Part shown: in pieces, positions 1 through 5,137 of the stretch
Numbering within the stretch: the first letter of the stretch is position 1
Layout of the letters: every line of letters begins with the position of its first letter
NCBI GenBank assembly: GCA_035581425.1
Contig: DATJVP010000023.1
Span: 1 to 5,137 of the forward strand
Reading direction: 5' to 3'
Source: DASZHJ01 sp035581425
GTDB taxonomy: Bacteria; Pseudomonadota; Alphaproteobacteria; ATCC43930; CGMCC-115725
Length of the DNA: 5,137 nucleotides
Position numbers and translations under genes: made by a program
The notes under the pieces: model-generated
Told to the model about the DNA's origin: nothing
Databases searched by the model: none
Seen by the model: only the letters and a program-made list of their open reading frames with translations

Positions 1-1
1 G

Positions 2-616
2 CTCTCGGTCTTTCTCGTGGACATCAAGGCCTCGCTCGACAAAGGGCTCGAAATCAAGCCGTTGAAGGCGATGATCAACCACAACACGACCGAGGTCTTC
101 TTCGACGATCTCGAGGTGCCCGCCGAGAACCTCATCGGAGACGAGGGAAAGGGTTTCCGCTACATCCTCGATGGCATGAACGCCGAGCGCGTGCTGATCG
201 CCTCGGAAGGGATCGGCGACGCGCGCTGGTTCACCAAGGTCGCGACCCATTACGCGAGCACGCGCGTGGTCTTCGACCGCCCGATCGGGCAGAACCAAGG
301 CGTGCAATTCCCGATCGCGCGCGCCTACGCCGAGACCGAGGCTGCGGACCTCATGGTGCGCAAGGCGGCGGCGCTCTTCCAGGCAGGGAAGCCCTGCGGC
401 GCCGAGGCCAACATGGCAAAGATGCTGGCCTCGGAAGCCTCCTGGCATGCGGCCGAAGCCGCGATCCAGACCCACGGCGGCTTCGGGTTCGCGAAGGAAT
501 ACGATGTCGAGCGCAAGTGGCGCGAGACGCGACTCATGCAAATTGCGCCCATCTCCACCAATCTCATCCTCGCCTATCTCGGCGAGCACGTGCTGGGAAT
601 GCCGCGGTCGTATTAG
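2..616 (+). CDS. Acyl-CoA dehydrogenase, C-terminal part (5' end outside window)
   Basis: This is an FAD-dependent acyl-CoA dehydrogenase, which oxidises an acyl-CoA to the trans-2-enoyl-CoA and passes electrons to electron-transfer flavoprotein in the cytoplasm. The frame is open from base 2, so the GTG at 17 is internal and not a start. The 204 visible residues are roughly the C-terminal half of a family whose members are about 380-390 residues. They cover the end of the middle beta domain (VFFDDLEVPAENLIGDEGKG) and the C-terminal helical domain, with the flavin-contact signature QTHGGFGF at about 156-163 of the fragment. The usual catalytic Glu position in the Y-E-G-T motif is replaced by A-P (IAPIST, Pro at 183). 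A Glu lies instead at fragment residue 62 (NAERVLIA), where isovaleryl-CoA and long-chain acyl-CoA dehydrogenases carry theirs. This is inferred from motif alignment by eye. The substrate cannot be told. The 3' end converges with a small minus-strand gene only 8 bases away. Confidence 0.93.
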   Translation, partial: LSVFLVDIKASLDKGLEIKPLKAMINHNTTEVFFDDLEVPAENLIGDEGKGFRYILDGMNAERVLIASEGIGDARWFTKVATHYASTRVVFDRPIGQNQGVQFPIARAYAETEAADLMVRKAAALFQAGKPCGAEANMAKMLASEASWHAAEAAIQTHGGFGFAKEYDVERKWRETRLMQIAPISTNLILAYLGEHVLGMPRSY

Positions 617-619
617 GTC

Positions 620-633
620 TCCAGCTAGCTGGA
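620..633. repeat. Perfect 14-base palindrome between convergent 3' ends
   Basis: TCCAGCTAGCTGGA reads the same on both strands. After one C-C mismatch the symmetry continues by two more pairs (bases 617-618 with 635-636). It starts four bases after the dehydrogenase stop and contains the stop codon (625-627) of the convergent small gene. It could form a short hairpin (stem TCCAG, loop CTAG) and act as a two-way transcription stop. No T-tract follows on either strand, so calling it an intrinsic terminator is weak. Confidence 0.4.
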
Positions 634-851
634 CACCGCCCAGTCGTAATTTTGATCGAGAAACAGGACCTGAAATCCGCCGTTCGCGGCTTCGAGGACG
701 GTATTGCTCGCTGCGACGCGCTCTCGCTTCGTCGCCAGAAAGTCCGCACGGGCCTTCACATGCGCGCGAATTCGGCTCTCGCGTCGACGGTCGCGGCTCG
801 GGCGTCGGTGAGCGAGTTATTAAGGCGCGTGCCGATGGGCGACTCTGTCAT
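625..851 (-). pseudogene. Small unrecognised protein gene with one frameshift
   Basis: I do not recognise the protein family. On the minus strand an ATG at 851-849 follows AAAGGA with 6 bases between them. It opens a frame (MTESPIGTRLNNSLTDARAA...) that runs 31 codons to a TGA at 758-756. The adjacent -1 frame, from about 762 to the TAG at 627-625, continues with equally protein-like sequence (ADFLATKRERVAASNTVLEA, then GGFQVLFLDQNYDWAVSS). Joined, the two give about 75 residues. An Ala/Arg/Glu/Asp-rich stretch that looks like one long helix is followed by a short hydrophobic and aromatic tail, and there is no signal peptide or membrane segment. Codon third positions are mostly G or C in both halves. 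The break lies in GCGCGC: removing one CG unit, or adding one base, restores a single frame. Possible explanations are a real pseudogene, a sequence error, or two coupled cistrons, since a GTG at 759-757 overlaps the TGA as GTGA. Confidence 0.5.
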
Positions 852-857
852 GGAAAT

Positions 858-863
858 TCCTTT
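858..863 (-). promoter_or_regulatory. Ribosome-binding site of the small minus-strand gene
   Basis: The minus strand reads AAAAAGGAATTTCCATG. The AAAGGA core sits six bases before the ATG at 851. It is the main support for real translation starting here, and it fixes the start of the frameshifted gene. Confidence 0.5.
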
Positions 864-980
864 TTGATTTGAGACGTTCAGCGAAGATAAAGTGAAGCCT
901 TCGCACGACAATAATAGATAGAAACATGCCGCCCGATAGTGTTATTTCGATCATGTGGCACTCTCAATTAGGACCGTTTA

Positions 981-1016
981 GGCCGGTTGCCGCGGGACGC
1001 GCCGCGGCCCCAGGCC
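981..1016 (+). promoter_or_regulatory. GC-rich hairpin upstream of the TPR-sulfotransferase start
   Basis: GCCGCGG (989-995) can pair with CCGCGGC (1002-1008) around a six-base loop. The flanking GGCC at 981-984 can pair with GGCC at 1013-1016 across a four-by-four internal loop. If transcribed, this would lie in the leader of the TPR-sulfotransferase mRNA, ending 22 bases before the proposed TTG start. It may affect translation or be only a by-product of high GC content. Its role is inference. Confidence 0.25.
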
Positions 1017-1038
1017 GAGTTCGGAAAGCGATGGGCCT

Positions 1039-3129
1039 TTGATCGCCTCTCCCGGCTCCCAGCGAATCTCAGTTGCGATGGCGCTGCAACTTGCGGAGGA
1101 CCATCGGCAGAAGGGCAATCTGCCGGCGGCGGCGGAACTCTGCCGGCGCGTGCTCGCGGTGCAGCCGAGAAATGCGCAAGCGCTGCACACGCTCGGGCTG
1201 GTGGCGCATCTGTCCGGGGACACTGGTGCCGCGGTCGAGCACATGCGCGCGGCGGCGGAAAACGACGGCAAGAATGCGCTCTACTGGTGCAATCTCGGCG
1301 AACTCTTGCGCATCAGCGGTCGGCCAAAGGACGCGATTGCAGCCGCCGAGCGCGCGCTTGCGATCGATCGAAAGAGCGCGAGTGCCCACAACAACCGTGG
1401 CATTGCGGAATACGATCTCGGGGATTTCGAGGCGGCGCAGCGCTCCTATCGGCGGGCGATCGCGATCGCGCCCCGCTACGCCGAGGCGCATAGCAATCTC
1501 GGAAATGCCCTCCGCGCGCAAAAACGACTCGAAGAGGCGGTAGCCGCCTATCGACGCGCAATACGGATCGAGCCGCGCTTTCCCGACGGAATCAACAATC
1601 TCGGCACCGCGCTCCGCGATCTCGGCGCGCCCGCGGAGGCGGAGCGATGCTACCGCGAGGCCCTCGCGCTTCGCCCCGGCGATCCCAGCATTCTCGCGAA
1701 TCTCGCGCTTGCGCTCCGGGATCTCCTGCGGCTCGAAGAGGCGGAAGCGGCTCTCCGCGCGGCGCTCGAGCGGGATCCCCGGAACGGCCGATTTCTAGCT
1801 CATCTGGCGCTGATCCTGCTGGACCGAGAGCGCGTCGAAGAGGCCGAGGTTGCCGCTCGCGAGGCGTTGGCGTTGCGCGCGGAGGATCCGGAGGCGCTGA
1901 ACGCGCTGGGCCAGGTTCTCGCGCGCGCGCGTCGCCCTGCGGAGGCGGTGGCGCTCTATCGCCGCGCGCTGGAGATCGCCCCCGATCTCGCGGACGCGCA
2001 CAACAATCTCGGCATCGCGCTTCTCGAGCTCGGTGAGCTCGACGCCGCACGCGGGGCACTTCGCCGGGCTGTGGCGCTCGATCCGAGACATGCAGGCGCC
2101 TATCTGAATCTCGCGGAGGCCCAGCGCTCCGCGTCCGGCGATCCCGAACTTGCGGCGATGGAGGCGCTCGCGCGCGATCCGAGCCGCCTGGGCGAGACGC
2201 AGCAGATGCACCTGCATTTCGCGCTCGGGAAGGCGCTCGCGGACGCTGGCGAGCCCGCGCGCTCCTTTCACCACATGCTCGAGGGCAATCGGCTCAAGCG
2301 CGCGCGGATCGCCTACGATGAGGCGGCGACGCTCCGCGCCTTCGACCGCATTCGCGAGATCTTCACGCCCGAGCTTCTGGCGGCCAAATCGGGACACGGA
2401 AATACCTCACGGCTGCCGATCTTCGTCTTGGGGATGCCGCGCTCGGGAACCACGCTCGTGGAGCAAATTCTCGCGAGCCATCCTCGCGTGCACGGAGCAG
2501 GCGAGCTCGAGGACCTCGCGCGCATCGTGCGGGAGCTGCGACGGCCCGGCCTCGAGTATCCCGAACTCATTCCGGTGCTCGATCCGTCGGAGATCGCGGC
2601 GGTCGCCGAGCGCTATCTCGCGGCTCTCGGCGTGCATGGAGGCGGCGCGGCGCGCGTCACGGACAAGATGCCCTCGAATTTCTATTTCGTCGGACTCATC
2701 CATCTGGCGCTACCGGAGGCCCCTATCCTCCATGTGCGGCGCGATCCCCTGGACACCTGTCTCTCCTGCTTCTCCAAGCTCTTCGCGACGGCGCAGAATC
2801 ATACCTACGACCTTGCCGAGCTCGGCCGCTATTACAGGAAATATGCGGAGCTGATGGCGCATTGGCGGGAGGTCCTGCCTCCGGGTCGCATGCTGGAAGT
2901 CCGCTACGAGGAGCTCGTCGCAGATTTCGAGCCAGTTGCCCGGCGCGTCCTCGCGCATTGCGGGCTCGAATGGGACGATGCCTGCCGCTCCTTCCATCGC
3001 ACCGAGCGGCCGATCCGAACCGCGAGCGCAGCGCAGGTGCGCCAGCCGATCTACGGCTCGGCCGTCAGGCGCGGTGAGGCCTATCGGGAATTTCTCGCGC
3101 CGCTGCTGCGCGAGCTCAGCTTGATCTAG
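1039..3129 (+). CDS. TPR-repeat sulfotransferase (696 aa)
   Basis: A PAPS-dependent sulfotransferase moves a sulfuryl group from PAPS to a hydroxyl or amine of an acceptor, and here it is fused behind a TPR scaffold. Residues 14-351 form about ten 34-residue tetratricopeptide repeats (for example AEAHSNLGNALRAQKRLEEA from 148). A helical linker follows to about 455. The sulfotransferase domain (Sulfotransfer_3-like) fills about 458-696. The 5'-phosphosulfate loop is GMPRSGTT (465-472). Glu489 and Lys543 (TDKMPSNF) align by motif with catalytic residues of tyrosylprotein sulfotransferases. The 3'-phosphate site RDPLDTCLSCF has Arg568 and Ser576 at the family's eight-residue spacing. A late motif, QVRQPIY (666-672), is also typical. 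No signal peptide or membrane segment is seen, so it is probably cytoplasmic. The start is uncertain: TTG 1039 has a weak GGAAAG ten bases upstream, and ATG 1078 lacks a clear site; an in-frame TAG at 979 limits the choice. The acceptor is unknown. Confidence 0.92.
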   Translation: MIASPGSQRISVAMALQLAEDHRQKGNLPAAAELCRRVLAVQPRNAQALHTLGLVAHLSGDTGAAVEHMRAAAENDGKNALYWCNLGELLRISGRPKDAIAAAERALAIDRKSASAHNNRGIAEYDLGDFEAAQRSYRRAIAIAPRYAEAHSNLGNALRAQKRLEEAVAAYRRAIRIEPRFPDGINNLGTALRDLGAPAEAERCYREALALRPGDPSILANLALALRDLLRLEEAEAALRAALERDPRNGRFLAHLALILLDRERVEEAEVAAREALALRAEDPEALNALGQVLARARRPAEAVALYRRALEIAPDLADAHNNLGIALLELGELDAARGALRRAVALDPRHAGAYLNLAEAQRSASGDPELAAMEALARDPSRLGETQQMHLHFALGKALADAGEPARSFHHMLEGNRLKRARIAYDEAATLRAFDRIREIFTPELLAAKSGHGNTSRLPIFVLGMPRSGTTLVEQILASHPRVHGAGELEDLARIVRELRRPGLEYPELIPVLDPSEIAAVAERYLAALGVHGGGAARVTDKMPSNFYFVGLIHLALPEAPILHVRRDPLDTCLSCFSKLFATAQNHTYDLAELGRYYRKYAELMAHWREVLPPGRMLEVRYEELVADFEPVARRVLAHCGLEWDDACRSFHRTERPIRTASAAQVRQPIYGSAVRRGEAYREFLAPLLRELSLI

Positions 3130-3133
3130 GCGC

Positions 3134-3163
3134 AAAAAAGGCCCGCCCCCGGAGGGGCGGGCC
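3134..3163 (-). terminator. Intrinsic terminator of the autotransporter gene
   Basis: GGCCCGCCCC (3140-3149) and GGGGCGGGCC (3154-3163) form a perfect ten-pair stem around a four-base loop. Six A bases at 3134-3139 become the T-tract on the minus strand, 21 bases after the autotransporter stop codon. The element is therefore oriented to end autotransporter transcription. On the plus strand the hairpin begins ten bases after the sulfotransferase stop but no T-tract follows, so it may be a weaker stop in that direction. Confidence 0.88.
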
Positions 3164-3184
3164 GGTCGCGACGAACGGAGTGCG

Positions 3185-5137
3185 TTAGAACTTCATCCGG
3201 TAACCCGCGGACACCGTGTGCCCGGTGAAGCCGCTGGAGAACTCGCCCTCGTAGGTGGCGAAGAGCTTGCCGGTCGGGGAGAGATCGTAGTTGATCCCGA
3301 CCCCCGCGAGGACCGCGTCTTTGCCGAAGCGCGAGCTCACGACGGTGAAGGCGCCCCCGGAGGGCACCTCGACGAAGGATTCGCCGACTTGCTGCCGGTC
3401 CGTGACGAAGTCGTGCCGGTAGATGATGTGCGCTTCCGGCGAGAAGACGCTGCCGTCGCCGTTGTCGATCCGTGTCGCAAGGCGGACGCCGACCAAGGCG
3501 GCGGCGCTGTTGGAGTCCGTGGTTTGGACCGCGAGATCTGCGGCGCCGGCGCCGCTCTCGCGGAAGCTGTCGGTGCCGACGTGGCTCGCATCGAACCCGA
3601 TCACGGGCGTCACGGTGAAGCTGCCGGGCCGGAAGGTGTAGCCCATCTCGAAGGCGCCGCCGGCGGCAAGGCCGCTGTAGCTGCTCGTCGCGGAGGCCGC
3701 GAAGCCTGGGAAGGCGATGTGGCGTGTCGTCGAGAAATTGTCGAAGCCGACACCGAAGACACCGCTCATATACCAATCGCCCATCCCAATCCTGGCGTAG
3801 GGCATGACGAGGAAGCTATCGAGATCGGTCGAGCCTGCCCCGTTGTTGAAGGAGACGGAGGTACTGGCATAGCTCGCGGCGATTCCCGCCAGCACATTGT
3901 CGTTGACCTGCGTATCGATGCCGATGATTGCCCCGCCGGAGGTGGTGTTGAAGCCGGGGGCGTCGATCGTGCTGCTGGAGTCGGAGAACCGGCCGAACCC
4001 ACGGATCCAGAGCGCAGCCCCGCCGAGATTGAGCCCGCCGCCGGCCTGGGCGACGGAGCTACCATCGTCGTAGATCGTGTCGAGGGACGCCACTTGGTAG
4101 CGGAGCCCCTCGTTCGAGAGGCTCGCCATCGACCCGCCGGCAACGAAGCCGCTGCCGAGCGCACCGAGACGGTCCTGAACGAGGCGGATGGTCGACTCCG
4201 TGACCGTGAGCGCCACGCGCTGCGACTGCGCGTGCTGCTCGCCCGAGAGCTGGTCGAGCGCGAAGCCGAGCTGCGTTCCGGGATCCAGCAGCATGACACT
4301 ACCCAGCAGGCTAAGCGCGTCGGTCCCGCGGGGGCCGTTGAAGAACGCGTCGAGCCCGATACCGGTCTGCGACTGATTGCGCGTGAGCCCGGCGAAGCTG
4401 CCGAATGAGACGCGATCGAGGTTGACGCTGACGCCGCCGATGTCGCGGGTGACGGATGCCACGAAGAAAGGCGAATCCGAGACCGAGGTCGGCAACGACC
4501 CCGTCACCGACCCGCTCGTCGAGATCACATCGAGATAAGTCTGGTGATTGTTGTAGGCGGCGAAATTGCCGGTCTCGGTTACTTCCACCGTTCCTGTCGA
4601 GGCCAGCACGGCCGGTCCACTCCCAAGCGCAATGGTCGCCGATTTGCCGACGGTGCTGCCCATGCTGTTGGGGGCGTCGACGAAGAAATCTCCGGTGCCC
4701 GCGGTCAGCGTGAAGGAGCCGGCGGTGTCGTGGAAGGTGTCGAGGAATATGCTGGTGCCGCCGGAAATGATGAACTTGGTGTTGGTTCCACCCGTCACCT
4801 GTCCGATTTGGACGCCTCCGCTCACCACGAGACGGTCGGCATTGGAGCTCGAGAGCAGCACCGAGCCGGTCATGGCGCCGGCGGACTGGTTGATTGTCGT
4901 GGCCGTGACGTCCGCGCTGGTGTTCACGGCTGCTGTGAGGCCCTCGAGGAAGCCCTTGTTGTTGATCGCGCCGGTAATGCTGCCGAGATTGGCGATGCCG
5001 GTCGTGGCGATGATGGTTCCGGTCGTGTCGTTCGTTACGGCGCCGTTCACCGTCGAGAAGAAGCCGACGTTGATGCCGACGCCCGCGGTGGTGCTCGCAG
5101 TGCCGGCGGTCGCCGGGGTGGTCGCGCCGATCGTGCC
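3185..5137 (-). CDS. Autotransporter, type Va, C-terminal 650 residues (N-terminus outside window)
   Basis: This is an outer-membrane autotransporter, in which a C-terminal beta-barrel inserts in the outer membrane and its own passenger is exposed outside. The frame is open to the window edge, so the GTG at 5050 is internal. Fragment residues 1 to about 200 are Gly/Thr/Ser/Asn-rich with beta-helix-like repeats (GTIIATTGIANLGSITGAIN). Residues about 200-265 (YLDVISTSGSVTGSLPTSVS, later LTRNQSQTGIG) resemble the conserved region just before the barrel in this family. LDQLSGEQHAQSQ (294-306) and the helix after it form the linker. The barrel runs from about 375 (LWIRGFGRFSD) to 650, about 275 residues as is usual for the Autotransporter domain, and ends AGYRMKF with the terminal Phe expected by the BAM complex. 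No protease or lipase motif is seen in the visible passenger, so an adhesin-like or structural role is the best guess. The signal peptide, start and promoter are not in the window. Confidence 0.92.
   Translation of the reverse strand, partial: GTIGATTPATAGTASTTAGVGINVGFFSTVNGAVTNDTTGTIIATTGIANLGSITGAINNKGFLEGLTAAVNTSADVTATTINQSAGAMTGSVLLSSSNADRLVVSGGVQIGQVTGGTNTKFIISGGTSIFLDTFHDTAGSFTLTAGTGDFFVDAPNSMGSTVGKSATIALGSGPAVLASTGTVEVTETGNFAAYNNHQTYLDVISTSGSVTGSLPTSVSDSPFFVASVTRDIGGVSVNLDRVSFGSFAGLTRNQSQTGIGLDAFFNGPRGTDALSLLGSVMLLDPGTQLGFALDQLSGEQHAQSQRVALTVTESTIRLVQDRLGALGSGFVAGGSMASLSNEGLRYQVASLDTIYDDGSSVAQAGGGLNLGGAALWIRGFGRFSDSSSTIDAPGFNTTSGGAIIGIDTQVNDNVLAGIAASYASTSVSFNNGAGSTDLDSFLVMPYARIGMGDWYMSGVFGVGFDNFSTTRHIAFPGFAASATSSYSGLAAGGAFEMGYTFRPGSFTVTPVIGFDASHVGTDSFRESGAGAADLAVQTTDSNSAAALVGVRLATRIDNGDGSVFSPEAHIIYRHDFVTDRQQVGESFVEVPSGGAFTVVSSRFGKDAVLAGVGINYDLSPTGKLFATYEGEFSSGFTGHTVSAGYRMKF

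Larger units (their letters stand above)
852..1038. other. Divergent intergenic region, AT-rich on its left side
   Basis: This stretch lies between the starts of the small minus-strand gene and the plus-strand TPR-sulfotransferase gene, so both promoters should be here. Bases about 852-980 are clearly richer in A and T than the surrounding genes (for example ACAATAATAGATAGAAAC at 908-925), while 981-1038 is again GC-rich. On the minus strand TTGTCG (911-906) and TATCTT (889-884) are 16 bases apart, and each matches four of six positions of the sigma-70 -35 and -10 consensus, so they are a weak promoter candidate for the small gene. No convincing plus-strand promoter was found. A GC-rich hairpin is described separately. 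Confidence 0.45.

Noticed and set aside
517..867. A 116-codon plus-strand frame running from inside the dehydrogenase into the gap
   Set aside because: Its start lies inside the dehydrogenase gene with no ribosome-binding site. The part beyond 616 is opposite the minus-strand small gene, which has a better start signal and more G/C at third codon positions. It remains the main rival to the small gene.
956..975. TGGCAC resembling the -24 half of a sigma-54 promoter
   Set aside because: At the required spacing the -12 half should contain GC, but the sequence there is TA, so only half of the signal is present.
1452..1470. Overlapping GCGATCGC palindromes
   Set aside because: They fall on Ala-Ile-Ala-Ile codons of a TPR and are explained by GC-rich codon choice.
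1120..2100. Repeated similar DNA segments about 102 bases long
   Set aside because: They are the 34-residue TPR units of one protein and not a separate DNA repeat or CRISPR array.
1795..2397. A 200-codon minus-strand frame within the TPR-sulfotransferase gene
   Set aside because: It is codon-aligned antisense to clear TPR-coding sequence and has no independent support.
3218..4408. A 396-codon open frame on the plus strand across the autotransporter barrel
   Set aside because: It is codon-aligned antisense to the barrel gene. In GC-rich genes that rarely use TTA, CTA or TCA codons, this frame stays open by default. The translation is rich in Gly, Ala, Glu and Asp with no recognisable domain, and the barrel in the sense direction is clear.

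Overview
The window is GC-rich bacterial DNA. The C-terminal signature of its acyl-CoA dehydrogenase, the TPR-sulfotransferase fusion and the type Va autotransporter together suggest an alphaproteobacterium, probably of the Rhizobiales/Hyphomicrobiales type. That placement is an inference from gene content and composition, because no rRNA or marker gene is present.

Layout from left to right. (1) Bases 2-616, plus strand: the C-terminal part of an acyl-CoA dehydrogenase whose start lies outside the window. (2) Bases 625-851, minus strand: a small gene of about 75 codons, convergent with the dehydrogenase. It has a good ribosome-binding site and start codon but is split by one frameshift in a GCGCGC run. 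A 14-base perfect palindrome (620-633) sits where the two genes' 3' ends meet. (3) Bases 852-1038: a comparatively AT-rich divergent intergenic region that must hold the promoters of the small gene and of the next gene. (4) Bases 1039-3129, plus strand: a 696-residue protein with about ten tandem tetratricopeptide repeats followed by a PAPS-dependent sulfotransferase domain. Its phosphosulfate-binding and 3'-phosphate-binding residues are visible. (5) Bases 3134-3163: a strong hairpin whose T-tract lies on the minus strand. (6) Bases 3185-5137, minus strand: the C-terminal 650 residues of an autotransporter, made of a Gly/Thr/Ser-rich passenger, a conserved pre-barrel region, a linker helix and a 12-strand-type beta-barrel ending in Phe. 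Its N-terminus is outside the window.

The genes do not form one operon. The dehydrogenase and small gene converge, the small gene and sulfotransferase diverge, and the sulfotransferase and autotransporter converge on the hairpin. The dehydrogenase belongs to fatty-acid or branched-chain acyl-CoA oxidation. The sulfotransferase and autotransporter could both act on the cell surface, but nothing in the sequence shows that one acts on the other. No mobile element, CRISPR array, tRNA or rRNA was seen. The observations most worth a second look are the frameshifted small gene, the relocated catalytic Glu of the dehydrogenase, and the TPR-sulfotransferase fusion. I did not find convincing evidence of a wholly new system.
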